DNA of 64,000 nt, from the NCBI GenBank assembly GCA_019096065.1, contig JAGUCH010000002.1, positions 4,786,501-4,850,500 of the forward strand, given 5' to 3'. The DNA is from Paracyclopina nana (taxonomy: Eukaryota; Arthropoda; Copepoda; Cyclopoida; Cyclopettidae). Below, in pieces: positions 12,579 to 24,700 of this stretch. The position numbers were made by a program, and so were the translations under genes. The notes beneath the pieces were generated by a model. It ran no database searches. It was not told where the DNA came from and worked only from the letters and a program-made list of their open reading frames with translations. How positions within the stretch are numbered: position 1 is the stretch's first letter; each line of letters opens with the position of its first letter.

Positions 12579-13761
12579 ATGGCCTCATCTAAATTAGCGA
12601 GAAGAAGACAAAGTAGTGTTCCCAAGGAGCCATCACTCAATGACAGCTACTCCTCCGATCCTACAGCTTCGTCCCCTCATTCCATGCTCTACAGCGACAA
12701 GCTAAACGGATCAGCCATGGCCAAGAAGAGCATCAAGCTAGAAGATGTGGAAATCATCAAGACCATCGGAACCGGTACGTTTGCACGGGTGTACCTCTGC
12801 AGGCCAAAAGCTTCAGTCAACAAGTCGAACAGTGAATACTATGCACTCAAGATATTGGCCATGCATGACATTATCCGGTTGAAGCAGGTGGAGCATGTGA
12901 AAAACGAGAAAACAATTCTAGGCGAAATCAGGCACCCTTTCATCGTGGAGCTCATGTGGCATCACAAGGACAAAAGCTTGCTCTACATGCTCTTCCCGTA
13001 CATTTGCGGCGGTGAACTGTTCTCCTACTTGCGAAGTGCGGGGAGATTCAACAGCCACACTTCCATGTTTTATTCGGCTGAAATCGTATCAGCCCTGGAC
13101 TACTTGCATTCATTGTCCATAGTGTACAGAGATTTAAAGCCAGAAAACCTCCTGCTTGACAGGGATGGTCACATCAAGATCACCGATTTTGGATTCGCCA
13201 AAAAAGTCTCGGACAGAACATGGACGCTCTGCGGTACACCAGAGTACCTAGCTCCAGAAATCATACAGGTAACCATTAAAAGTTGATTTGACGTTGCTTC
13301 GGGTCTGTACAATGCTTTTTTTCTGCACTTTTCAGAGCAAAGGTCACAACAAGGCAGTGGATTGGTGGACGCTTGGCATCCTCATCTTTGAAATGCTGGC
13401 TGGTTACCCACCCTTCTTTGATGACAACCCTTTCGGCATCTATGAAAAAATTCTTGCGGGCAAAATTGACTGGCCCAGACAAATCGAGCCGATTGCCAAA
13501 GACCTCATCAAGAAGCTTCTAGTTCAAGACAGATCCAAAAGGCTAGGCAATATGAAAAATAGCGCAGATGATGTGAAAAGGCACCGCTGGTTCAAAAACG
13601 TCGATTGGGAAGATATTTTCTACAAAAAGACAAAACCGCCCATTGTTCCAAATGTGAGCTACGACGGAGATCCAAGAAACTACGATGACTACCCAGAAAC
13701 TGACTACAGAAAGGTTCCAACTGTCACTGACAGAGAGCAAAGATTATTCGAGGACTTTTAG
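12579..13761 (+). CDS. Pka-C3: cAMP-dependent protein kinase catalytic subunit, PRKX/PKA-C3 type
   Basis: Two exons, 12579-13268 and 13336-13761, encode 371 residues. An in-frame TGA lies just upstream of the ATG, fixing the start. The kinase core is complete: glycine loop GTGTFARVYL, ALKIL lysine, YRDLKPENLLL catalytic loop, DFGFAKK, and the activation loop TWTLCGTPEYLAPE with the phosphorylatable threonine. The C-terminal AGC tail is present and ends FEDF, the hydrophobic motif docking on the kinase itself. The Ser-rich N-terminal extension of about 45 residues and the sequence of the catalytic core fit PRKX/DC2 better than PKA-C1, whose N-terminus carries a myristoylation site missing here. 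It phosphorylates Ser/Thr in the cytosol under control of regulatory subunits and cAMP. Confidence 0.92.
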
Positions 13762-13799
13762 AAAATGCACGTAGAATAGCGTCACTATTGACACAAGCG

Positions 13800-13805
13800 A
13801 ATAAA
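13800..13805 (+). terminator. Poly(A) signal after the kinase gene
   Basis: AATAAA lies 39 bases downstream of the stop codon. Confidence 0.55.
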
Positions 13806-14576
13806 GGAGCATGCATGTTCAAAACTGAAATGGTCATGAACGTCAACTTACTTACAAAGATGGCGGTTTCACAACGCACATTGACGCGACCACATACACA
13901 TTTTTCTTATGGACAAATCTACTAACATCTAGCGACCACTTGGCAAAACTGCATACTAATCCTCAAGGTGACTTTTCCGAGCCTCAACTCGGGAGTGCAT
14001 AAAAAGGCATAATACTGATGTACCACCAATCTACCTGTTTTTCTCAAAAACGTCTCATTTCGGCCATTGCAATTGCAAAACAGCGCATTGCCAAACTGAT
14101 TCAATGTGGGAAACGGTTCACAGAACAAATTTGATTAACACGCAAGTTATTGGTCAAACAATCAGGCAATTGTTTTCGATTTCAGATATTTCACGGTTGT
14201 CCTTCCCAAACCATTTTGCAATATTTTTTGGCCAAAGGCAATAAGTCATAAAGTGTGAGGTAGCCTGGATTTTAAAAGGAGACCACTGCATGACTTTGGC
14301 AAATCAACCATTTCACCTCAAAGGCCAGAATAGCTCTTAATTTCAAGGGAAAAGACTACTATGTAGAAACATAACGTATACTCACCTAATCCTTTATTCT
14401 GTGGTCGATGATTTGAGTCAGGCACTTTCTCTGTTGCTGGCCAGAGAGCAATTCATCACTCGATCCACTTCACTGTAGAGAATGGGAAAATGGAATCGAC
14501 TCAATCGACTTGCAGTTTTTCAAGAAAAATCTCGCTGACACTATGAAGTATGTAATACTTACTCAGTAATTACTGC
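13806..14576. other. Intergenic, no gene seen
   Basis: No supported coding or RNA feature up to the MITE. Confidence 0.5.
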
Positions 14577-15021
14577 CAGGGGGACCAGAAAATTTGAGCG
14601 GGTTGTAGCCAGATTTTCCCCTAAAATAGCCACGTTTGGCTATCTCAGAAAAATTGCTAAAAATAGCCACGAATTGGTGAAAAATAGCCACATTTTTGGG
14701 AATTTTCTAAGTAATATTAAATTATCATGAAAATTTTTCCAATTTTTGGGATTGCTGTGGCTGAAATCAAAGATTTGATAATGACTTCCTTCTTATAATG
14801 GTGGCAAAAGATTTTTTAAAAAGTCAGCCATTTTTGCAAATTTCATTTTTTCCCCTGCTTTTTTCATGATTTTCAAGCGTTTATTAAGTAAAAAAAATCA
14901 AATTTTCGGACTTTTCAAAAATAGCCACAAATGGCTATGGCTATTCGGCCTAAATTTCCGTAGCCACACTAGGGTCAAAAATAGCCACTTTGGCTATAAA
15001 TAGCCACATCTGGTCACCCTG
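14577..15021. mobile_element. hAT-like MITE with internal ATAGCCAC repeats
   Basis: The 445-bp element begins CAGGGGGACCAGA and ends TCTGGTCACCCTG, near-perfect terminal inverted repeats of 13 bp with one mismatch. The flanks read AATTACTGC on the left and AATTTACTGC on the right, a target duplication with one inserted T. Inside are at least eight copies of AATAGCCAC or its complement close to both ends. No ORF is present, so it is non-autonomous. CAGGG ends and an 8-10-bp duplication fit hAT-type elements. Confidence 0.75.
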
Positions 15022-15517
15022 AATTTACTGCTTCTAGAGTTTCAGACGGCAACTACTCATTGACAAGAAGAGAAACGAATTTGAAAGCTGAGAAGCTTGA
15101 GTTTTCAAAATTGGTTCAGCTTTACCGAGTCACGAAGTGAATTTACCTATTTTTCCCGCGGTACTTTTGAAACTAGCTGGCTGGGCAAGTCAGCTGACTT
15201 TATTTTTTAAAGCAGACATTGTTTTCCCGAGTGAGTCAGTTCCTCTTTTTTCAGGCACTGATGGTTTTCGTGCAACTTGAAATTCACAATAAAGCTAAGC
15301 CAAAGTTAAGATTTCCGATTTTCATAGTAAATACTTAATTTTTCAACTGACATCTATAGATTTTATGCCTCACTAAGCAATACTTTAGAAAAATAAGTTA
15401 CGGAAAATTGTTTTTCTTATTTGGCATGAATAATTTTTTCGATCTCTCCAGTGCTGGATTTTTCAAGGCAAAAGTTAAAGTTTGATCAAGTGCTTCAGAT
15501 TTTCTTTGATTGAGAAA
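15022..15517. other. Upstream region of PDH E1 alpha, no feature identified
   Basis: AT-rich sequence without a clear TATA box or other site. Confidence 0.45.
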
Positions 15518-17180
15518 ATGCTCACCCAATTGACCAGAGCTGGATTGACATCATGCAAATGGGGTTCTCAAGCGGTAAGAGCACAGCTTAAAGACACTTT
15601 TATTGCCCTTCCAATTTTACGAGAAAAATTTAATGTCATTTTCGTTTATGTGAAAAATAGTCAATCACAACTGGACAAGCGAGCAACTTCTTCGAAAATG
15701 TCTCGGTAATCTTCATTATCGCAATATGCACAGTGGGGTCTTCCCATTTTGTTGCTATCGCCCCTTTAGTTGAGTTGTCATTGCATTTCCTCACTGTGCA
15801 GAGCAGTTGAAGCTATTGTAATACTTTCCTTGCAGAAAACCCTGAGTGGAGTATTTTCAAGCCAAAACAAAGGTTTCGCCCATTCTGTCGAGGAGGCCAA
15901 CTTTAGCATAGAGCCATGTGCTTTGCACATCCTGGAGTCTGGTCCCAAAACGGAGACAACTCTGACGAGAGAACAGGCATTGAAATATTACCATCAAATG
16001 GTGACCATCCGGAGGATGGAAACCGCAGCTGCAAATCTCTACAAAGAGAAAGCCATTCGAGGATTTTGCCATCTCTGCTCGGGTCAAGAGGCCATTTACG
16101 TTGGCATGAAGGCTGCCATGAGGGAGCAAGTAAGTCAGCGTTATGAAAAGTGAAATATGTTCTTAAAGCATTGTACGTATTAGGACACTGTCATCACATC
16201 GTATCGAGCTCACGGGTTGTCTTACATGATGGGCATTCCTCCACTTGGCGTTTTGGCCGAATTGACTGGTCGCAGTTCCGGATGCGTGCGTGGAAAGGGT
16301 GGCTCCATGCACATGTACTGCAAGAACTTTTTCGGAGGCAACGGTATCGTAGGAGCTCAGGTTCCTCTCGGAGCTGGCATTGGGTTAGCTCACAAATACA
16401 AAGGAGATGGAGGTGTCAACTTTGCACTTTATGGCGACGGAGCTGCCAACCAGGGACAAGTGTTTGAAGCTTATAACATTGCTAAACTTTGGAAAATCCC
16501 TGGTAAGTGGAGCGCAGCTCATCAGTTTTCATTTGGGAATTTTTCATGTAAGGATATTTGTAGCTGTTTTTATCTGTGAGAACAATGGGTATGGCATGGG
16601 CACAGCTCAAGATCGTGCTGCGGCCTCCACAGATTTCTACAAGAGAGGAGACTACATTCCTGGTGTCAAAGTTGATGGCATGGATATTTTGGCCGTCAGG
16701 GAGGCCATCGAATTCGCTATTGACTACTGCAGTGTTCAAGGCAAAGGACCCCTTGTCTATGAAATTTCCACCTACAGATACCACGGACATTCCATGTCTG
16801 ACCCTGGAACAAGCTACCGGTAAGTGTCGTATCGATATTTTCCAAATACAAATCTAGAGTCATCGATATTTTGGTTTTTTCCTAGGACCCGCGAGGAAGT
16901 CCAAGAGATTCGCCAAACTCGTGATCCTATTTTGGGGTTCAAGGAGAAGCTTGTGTCCTCTGGTCTTGCCGATGCCGAGGAGTTGAAAAAGATGGAGTTG
17001 GAAATCCGGAAATCCATTGACAATGACGTCAAGACCGCCAAAACGGATGCTGAAATCGGAGTTGAAGAGCTCTACTATGACATTTATGAACAGAACCTGC
17101 AGGGCAAAATTAGAGGTATCCTCCCGTGGGACCTTCACGAACACAAAAAGACGCAAATTGCATCGAACGCAAACCCTTGA
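15518..17180 (+). CDS. Pdha: Pyruvate dehydrogenase E1 component subunit alpha, mitochondrial
   Basis: Five exons (15518-15574, 15836-16129, 16184-16502, 16564-16819 and 16886-17180) encode 406 residues. The start is the first ATG; the frame before it reaches only a TTG. The N-terminus ([18 protein letters not shown]) is Ser/Arg-rich and fits a mitochondrial targeting peptide. Family blocks are intact: [10 protein letters not shown], the [10 protein letters not shown] segment, the thiamine pyrophosphate motif GDGAANQGQ...ENN, and the regulatory phosphorylation loop [16 protein letters not shown]. The enzyme decarboxylates pyruvate with E1 beta as a 2+2 tetramer in the matrix. PDH kinase sites are present, so the usual on/off control should apply. 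All junctions are canonical. Confidence 0.97.
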
Positions 17181-17310
17181 AACTATTGTTTATGCTCACC
17201 GCTACGAAATATCATGATGGCCATTCTCTTTGGTTGTGTGATCAATGAGACGTGTGGTAGGTTTCATGAGCAAAGCAAGTAGATTTCATGGATCTTAACT
17301 ATTTATATCG

Positions 17311-17316
17311 AATAAA
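17311..17316 (+). terminator. Poly(A) signal after PDH E1 alpha
   Basis: AATAAA lies 131 bases after the stop codon. Confidence 0.55.
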
Positions 17317-18350
17317 AAAGACCAGAGTTTGAGCTAGTACTCATGTGAGAGATCCATCAACAAAGCACACACAAAAAAGCCACCTATGGCATAGCTTACT
17401 CCGGAAACAAATATGGTGACATGCAACTGCTATTTTAAGTTTCGACTCAACAAATTACGGTCTACGGTTTATAGCTTCCGCTAGAGTTCATCGTATCAAT
17501 TTGAACCAGGTCACTTTGTTTCATGGCGTAAAAAAGAATGTAGGTTATTGTGCTCGTAAAATTAATCTTCTTTGTGAAAAAGTGAAAGCTCCCTTGAGTG
17601 AAAATGGCAATAGTCTGTTGTTTAGTACATGAGATCTAGGTGGAGGTCGCTGAATCGGGTTAGTCGTTGCGGAACCCGGTCGCAATTAGGACATCGCTTA
17701 ATAAGGTGAACAAAAAATGTTATTTATGTACAAAGAGTACAGTAAGGTATGCTAGTAAGCCAGTAGACTGGCTAACATTTATGCACAATTCGTGAGCGTC
17801 GTCATAAACTTTTCTTTTTCTCAAGTCACGAATACCGAGGGTATATGCTACACAAGGTGCACATTTCTCCCCAGAATCGACAATTTACGTTTTGACACTT
17901 GGAACCACTGAAGTTCCTCAAAATGGTAGAAAGGCTTTGCAAATAAAGCATGAATAATGCAACTTTTGCGTTTGTGTACGTTTCGAAGCAAATTCTTTTC
18001 TTTCGTGTTTCTTCCGTCATTATATTACTCTTGGGGCAAGCAAAAAATCCTTGGCACAATTTGGAGAAAGTCGGAACATTACGAACCACAATGCAGTAAG
18101 TAAAAGTTTTCCGAGCTCGGTCCAGTTGATTAAGGACAGACGACAAGACAGCAAGTATTATGGTAAGACTCATCGTTTTTTGAAGCTGCGGTCAAAATGC
18201 ACTTTACTGGGATATAGACACCTTTGCAATTTTAGATATTAGAAATGACAATTGGCCGCGGCATTTATGCATTGTCTAATTTTATATTGAGAATCTTCTG
18301 AAAAATGATCGTATTATGTAAAAAGCTTTTTTGGTCCATTTATGTGATCA
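17317..18350. other. Intergenic, no gene seen
   Basis: AT-rich. The minus-strand ORF at 17826-18173 has no recognisable features. Confidence 0.5.
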
Positions 18351-18357
18351 TATATAA
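18351..18357 (+). promoter_or_regulatory. TATA box upstream of the small ORF pair
   Basis: TATATAA lies 69 bases before the ATG at 18420, a normal promoter distance with a leader of about 40 bases. Confidence 0.4.
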
Positions 18358-18419
18358 TGAGCTATCTAATTTTAGGAGCTTTTGTTTGACTTTCGAGCAT
18401 TCCTGGGTAAATATCCACC

Positions 18420-18689
18420 ATGGGTATGGTGGTGAGTGCGGCAGTGACAGCAATTCCTCTCGTTGAACAATTAGAGCAGCCTTATAACCCGTCCAGGAAA
18501 AAGTTGGAAAGCCCAGGCAAAAAGCTGCAACTGGTTGAACCACCTGCAGCAAAAAAGTATATCCCGCCCACAGTAACAGAACAAAAAGGTGCCATTCGCA
18601 GAAAATCAAGCACCGAGGAGAAAAAAATGCAACCTGGTTCCACTGGCGGCAAGAAAAATGCTAGCAAAAAAATAACTAAGAAAAAGTAG
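18420..18689 (+). CDS. Small basic protein with myristoylation-type N-terminus (ORF1 of a pair)
   Basis: A single-exon ORF of 89 residues beginning MGMVVS. Gly2 and Ser6 match the N-myristoylation consensus. The ATG has a strong Kozak context (CCACCATGG). The C-terminal half is Lys-rich and ends KKITKKK, so a myristoyl-plus-basic membrane anchor is plausible. No family was recognised. The stop codon is 17 bases before the ATG of the next ORF, which has the same type of N-terminus. No splice site that removes the stop was found. Confidence 0.6.
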   Translation: MGMVVSAAVTAIPLVEQLEQPYNPSRKKLESPGKKLQLVEPPAAKKYIPPTVTEQKGAIRRKSSTEEKKMQPGSTGGKKNASKKITKKK

Positions 18690-18706
18690 TTATCATTTGA
18701 CTCACC

Positions 18707-19505
18707 ATGGGGATCGTGGCTAGTTTGGCTGCATTTCCAGTCTCTCAAGAAGTTGTGGCTGATGAAAAGAAGCGAGAAATTCAACGAAAACTCGAAGAGG
18801 AAGAGAGGCTACGCAGACTTAGGGAAGCTGAATACCGACAGGGTGACATTGACTTGGAAATAATCAAAAGGTATACCTCCCGTACAAAAAATCTAAACGC
18901 AATTCGGAAGCTAATTAAGGTTTCAAGGTCCAAACATAAACAGAAATCATTTGTCAATAATTTCGGGAATTTTGAGTTTTCTCTCGCAAAATGGAAGTGA
19001 CAAAGTGGGCAAAATGGACATCCATAAATTAAGCTAAAGAAAAACCCTCACATTCAATTTTTAAGCTTTGCGCCAAGATGATCTAGTTCTGCATAAGTAT
19101 TTTGTGACCGAGGCAGTATTTTCTTATCTTTATACATTCTTTTTCAGACTTTCAATCCAAATTGCCAATACTGAAGGTTATTTTGGCCCAGAGACTTCCA
19201 AGTTTCGCGAAGGCCACACTAAGGTGTCGGACGTGGAGAAAATCTACCTGACAGGCCAGTACAAGCAGAAATACAAAACTTTGTCAAATTATTACAGCGC
19301 CCCGGACAGTGTGAAACATAGACCCTACACAACCATGGATTCAGTAAGAAAGACTCGTAGTGCGTTCCCTAATGTTCGGCTGAAATCCTCGCATTTATCA
19401 CACGTCAATTTTGCAATGAATCCGCCACCCCTGACTGCTCGCATTCCCCACACTCATCACCACCAAAATGAAGTCAAGTCGATCATCGTAAAAAGTACAG
19501 CCTAG
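18707..19505 (+). CDS. Unrecognised protein with myristoylation-type N-terminus (ORF2 of a pair)
   Basis: Two exons, 18707-18870 and 19148-19505, encode 173 residues. The start MGIVAS again has Gly2 and Ser6 and a good Kozak context (CACCATGG). A charged helix (KKREIQRKLEEEERLRRLREAE) follows and may be a short coiled coil. The C-terminal part is rich in Ser, His and basic residues. The join at AAA-AG/A is in frame. ORF1 and ORF2 may be made from one bicistronic transcript or be separate genes or alternative first exons. Function unknown. Confidence 0.65.
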
Positions 19506-20010
19506 AAAAGAAGCCCGAATTGTGAAAATAAGCTCAACTGTAAATGTACGAGCATTGCCGCTCTACCATGATAGCATTAGATGACTGTTTAATATTGTCT
19601 CTCATGAGAGGTAAACCATACATGACCAAATGCACCCTTCATAGTTATCACCTGAGACAATATAGACATGCATTATTATAGCAAAGAAGTAGTTTTTAAA
19701 ATGTACATAGGATTGCCAATTTCGCAGAATAATCATATATAATTTTAAGCCGTCCGCCGTTGCCGCAACTTGTAATTTAAAAGTAGTTAAGTTGTCCATT
19801 TTTGTGATTTGAGACAAATTGCTAAGCATAAGGAAATAACGAACTTTCGATTCATGGAGCCAAAAAAGTTTTAAATAAATTGAAAAGAACATGCTTTAAA
19901 AACGGAAGCCGGCATTGCCTCATCGTTTACCTCAATTGCATTTACTCTACTCCATTACTGAAGGTGTTCCAAGAAATTCATCAATTTAAATGGGGAAAAC
20001 AGATATATAG

Positions 20011-20016
20011 TTTATT
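20011..20016 (-). terminator. Poly(A) signal of G beta 5
   Basis: Minus-strand AATAAA lies about 10 bases past the stop codon of the gene. Confidence 0.55.
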
Positions 20017-20026
20017 TAATGCTCCT

Positions 20027-21248
20027 TCATGCCCAAATCTTAAGGGAATAATCCCACGATCCAGTAGAAATGGATGTGCCATCAGGGGACACTTTGAGGC
20101 TGGAAACTCTGTTTTCGTGGCCGTATAGCATTGCAATTCTGTGGCTTTTCAGAGTATCCCACATATTGACAGCATAGTCGTTATACCCAGCGAAGAGGAT
20201 GCGACCAGATATGGAAAAATCTATAGCATTGACTCCAAACAAAATGGACTCCTTTGTATACTTGCACACCTCTCGGTCAGCCCTCAAATCGAAAAGACGA
20301 CAAGAAGCATCATCAGATCCAGTTCCAATAGCATCCCCACTTGGATGGTATTTGACTGCATTGATGTCGGACTCATGGCCTTCAAAATACTGCACATAAT
20401 TCCCAGTACGCATGTCCCAAACAAAAGCCATTTTGTCACAAGCCTGGAAAAAAACTCAATACAACACTTAATCGAATAAAATACAAGTTGGCATATTACC
20501 CCTGAGACAAATGTGTTCGGATTGGGTCCTGGCGCCAAGTCCAAGGACATGACATCTGCATTGTGTCCATGGAATGACTGCAATACTTGTCCGGACTCAA
20601 CATCCCAGAGAGCACATGTGGCATCTCCCGATCCTGTCAATACTTGGTTGTCAGAGCCTGGAAAAAGGCAGCATGACATGTAGGAAGTGTGAGTGCCAAC
20701 AGTTTTCTTCTTGGAGGACAAGTCCTCATCCATGGTCAGAGGGTATACGGTGATCTTGTTGTCAAGGCCACCGCATGCTACAACATTTTGTGATGGTCCA
20801 TAAGCGCAAGCCATCACCCAAGTGGTCGGCATTGTGATAGCATGCTCTTTATTGGTGGTGAATGCATCCCATACAATAAGTTTTCCATCCTAACAATCAT
20901 ATTTTTTCAAAAGTTATTAATAATAAATTCTGACATTACCTGAGATGAAGATACTAGATGTCGCTTGTCAGTGCTCCAATCAAGGCATAAAACCTTGGCG
21001 TTGTGGCCTTTAAGGCTCCTGCGCACTTTGATGTTTAGCCCCTGGATGGGCTCAATGGTCTCTGCAACTTGAACAACAGACTTGTCACACAGCTTTTGCC
21101 TCTCTTCCACAATCCTCTTTTTGAGACGTTCAATCTCCTTTTGTAGATCCTCAATGGACATCTCGTCGGTAGTGCTTGTAGTCATCACGTTGGAGTTGGT
21201 ATTGACTTGCTCTGTTGTCTTGGCAGAATCGCTCCCAGCCGATGCCAT
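20027..21248 (-). CDS. Gbeta5: Guanine nucleotide-binding protein subunit beta-5
   Basis: Minus-strand exons are 20940-21248, 20500-20889 and 20027-20443, encoding 371 residues. An N-terminal Ser/Thr-rich stretch leads into a coiled-coil helix ([20 protein letters not shown]) and then seven WD40 blades. Family-specific blocks are clear: [56 protein letters not shown] and [13 protein letters not shown]. These fit G beta 5 rather than G beta 1. G beta 5 pairs with R7-type RGS proteins through their GGL domain and speeds G-alpha inactivation, chiefly in neurons. The partner is not in this window. VPS8 lies upstream on the same strand, with 456 bases between. Confidence 0.95.
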
Positions 21249-21704
21249 CACAAAATCGTTCTCAAGGAAGAACAGTTTTACTTGGCTTCCAGATCAGCAG
21301 CCAAAATGAAAGAATGCTCATCCTACGAAAACAGCTGAAGAAGAAGGCCAGGCCAATCTTGCTCTTCATAGAGCCTCTCCCCTACTCTCTCTGTACGCTC
21401 GAATCTACGCTCTACTAGCATGTGTCGAACTGCTCTTACTCATCAACAGTCCATGAAGGAATGACGGCTTTCTCTACCATTTAAAAGTTTCAAAAATTGT
21501 GTAGTAGGCTCCTGCTGGATATGTCAACCAAACAATCCTGATGAATGGCCCAAATTATTAATTTTTTTTGTAAAACCTACAGAGATGTTCATTCTAAACA
21601 ACTATGCAGACTAACCTTGGTCTGTCCCACCGTATTAGCAAGCAAGTTCCAAGGTATCCACTTTAAAGGAGCTAGGAGCGTGTTTGCAACATGCACCGAG
21701 GAAT
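21249..21704. other. G beta 5 promoter region and VPS8 3' end
   Basis: 456 bases with a pyrimidine-rich stretch near 21370-21400 and no ORF of note. The VPS8 stop codon overlaps a minus-strand AATAAA at 21704-21709. Confidence 0.4.
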
Positions 21705-24700
21705 TTATTCTTCAACAACAGGGGGCTTTTTTGACAAGCTCAGTGTGTAAGAGTCACTATCGAATATGGAATTGGTGCTATGATCCTCAATGCAACTCTT
21801 CTCTTTCAGCCTTTTTAAGTAAGCATGCGCCTTGACAACTTGCTGATTGGTGATTTCCTTGACAAGCTCCTCTGGGGGCTCGCCTTCGTCGCCTTCGTGG
21901 ACACTGGCTACTATCTCGTTGTCATCACGAGTATCCTCGATTGCTTGATGCTTCAAGCAGGTATAACATATCCATAGCTCCTCACCCAGGTCAAATACCT
22001 GTCGGAGGCAACCGGCACTAGCCAAACAGTTGCAATGATACTTGTGCCCACACTGGAACACAATGGCTTTGCCACTGGCCTTGGCCATATGCTGGCCGCA
22101 AAGGCCGCACCCAAGTGAGTACACAGCAAAACCTCTCCTCTTCACAGCTTGTAGCTTCAACTGCTGCGAGTGGATGTCAGAATGAATTGCCTGCGTTGTA
22201 GACTTGATGAGGGTCTCCTCATAGTGATACATCTCAAGCATCTCTTTCAAAAAGTCTTGAACGTCCCCAAAGTTGTCAGTCTGGTAAACAGGATCGCGTA
22301 GAATGCGCTCAACTACACTTCGAAGGCTTATGTGGCCGAGAGCTGAGGTCACCACATGCCGCACAACTTCCTTAAATGGCTTCAGGTCACTGCTACCTTT
22401 GAGGTCCTTTTGTGGCTTCATAAGGCTGTCCAGGAGCAGCAGCCACATTTGATCTCTTTCTTCCTCTCGAAGGACCAAACTTGACCTCTGACATAGCTGA
22501 ATGATCAGGACCACAGAGGCATTCAGCCTGGACCATGAGAGAGGATTATCCATCTCCTTGATGACTTCACTAATTTGACCATCTAAATCAGATCTCATCA
22601 AGTCGAACGCTTCCACTAGTTTTCCATCTTGCTCTAGCAAATATGCAGTGGCGTCCTTGATGCTGTATTTTGATACGATGCGAAGGACGACTTCGGACCG
22701 ATAAAATTGGCCTTTCGACTTCAGGTAAGATGCCACTCCTTTTGGCTCATACAGACACATGAGCTCTATGAAGCCTTCGTAAGTCTCATTTGATGTCAAC
22801 GGATCGTCGACTTGCCGATGAACCGGCGTAGAAGGCTGCGATCCGCTCTCCTTGATTTCCAATAAATGCACCATAAACTCATACAAAGTGGCCTTTTTCG
22901 CCTCGAGCCTCGCCAAGACTAATGGAATGTAGGGATACATGTGGAGGTAAATGATCATGGCTGTCTTTTTGCTATCTATGCTGAGAAGCGATTCCAAATC
23001 ATCCAGGACAGACTTTTCCACCTGTCCTTTTTTGTCATTATTGTCTGCCTCGAGAAAGACTTTTTGCAGAAAGGTGAAAACCTGGGCTTGTCGGTACGAG
23101 TCATCGATGTAGGTGCGCAATAGCTTCACATACTCCTTGCCCTTGTCATAGAGCATCTCGAGAATTCGATAAAATCCCACCTTCTGAGCCCTGTAGATGA
23201 GGTGGTCTCTGTCAAAGTAGTCTTGACCTCCAGCATTGAGCATGTCCAACAGTGCCTGTTGTCTTTCTTCAGTATGAGACTTTTCTCGCGAGTCTGTCAG
23301 CACATCCAAAACTTGCTCAAAAAGCCCCCTTGACACTGTCAACGCACCGTGATCTTCCTTGGCAATTTGCTGTGCTAAAAATGTGAACAGGTAAGCCACT
23401 TGGCTGGGACTAAAGGTTCCCTCGGAGCTCTCATGAACCATGATCTGGAGAAGGATATCGACAAGTCTCTGCTTTTGGCACCGACCTAGCTCAGTATTGA
23501 ACTCCGGCTCCTCAAAGGCAATGGATAAAACATTCAACAGACCCTGCGTATCAAAACTCAGCAATGTCCTGAGGTAAGGGTAAACGAGCTCATCTTCCTT
23601 GGCTTTCTTTGTGTGCAAGGCTGTTAAGCAGGTGTAGACTTCATACTTGACTTTGGCAACGTGCTCGTTGGCTATGTCTCCATAAGGATAAGCTCTGCCA
23701 GCCAAGCAGCAAGAAATGTATACCAGGAGTTTGTTACCCAGTTTGATTTGGCTGGAAGTCATTCTTTTCGTCACCGATTCGTAGCCTCCATTTTCATTGC
23801 TGGACTCAAGAGCATTTACGAGCACGGTGAGGAGTTCTTCAGCAGGGGTGACAAAGTCTTGCATTCCGTTGTTGTAAATGTAAATAATGGCATCATAAAG
23901 TCCGTGCTGCCAGCAAATATTCATCACTTGGTGAATATCCAGTGAGACTACGTTCAAGTGGGTAATACAAGCTTCCAAGGCCATCAGCCTCTCAGTGATT
24001 TCATAGTGGTTGACAAATTCCTGACTGATATGAACAGGTAGATTACGAAGTTGATCACTTAGAACGTACGACTCAAGGCACTCCAAGTACGTTGCCTTTC
24101 CAAAAGGGTCGACTTGGAAAGCATTCCATACGTTTTCGAAGAGAATATCTTTCCTTTTGAGAGTCAGGCAAATGTTCACGCAAGGTGGAACTACTGTGGC
24201 AAAGTATTCTTTGAGAACGCTCATATTTCCCTCCTGTGGAAAATGTTTGGTCATACACACGTCCAAATATCTGAGGAGGACAGCCACCATTTTGTTTGTG
24301 ATCAATGCCTTGCGTTTTTCACGTGGACCTCGAAGGCCAACCAGAGCCTTTCCTTGGTCGTTGTAGAATTCTGTTCCCAACGACAAGCAGTCCAAGTAAT
24401 TGTTAGCCTTGACTAGATAGTCGATCCGCTCGTTCCACGAACGAATCATCATCACATGAAAGGTATTGCGGCCAAGCAAAATGAACTGATTGGTGAAGGT
24501 CAAAAATGACTCATAAGTGGCCTTTTCTCCAGCCAAGGCCATGGCAGCACTCACATTGCCACCAGTGGCCAAGCCTTTAAAAAATGACGACCCATAGACT
24601 AATTGCACACTGGAAAGGTCTATTGACTCAAGGGGTTCTTGATTCCGCACGTCAAACAGATGGAATGTCTCGGTTGTGTCCAGCAAGGCCATGCATCTAG

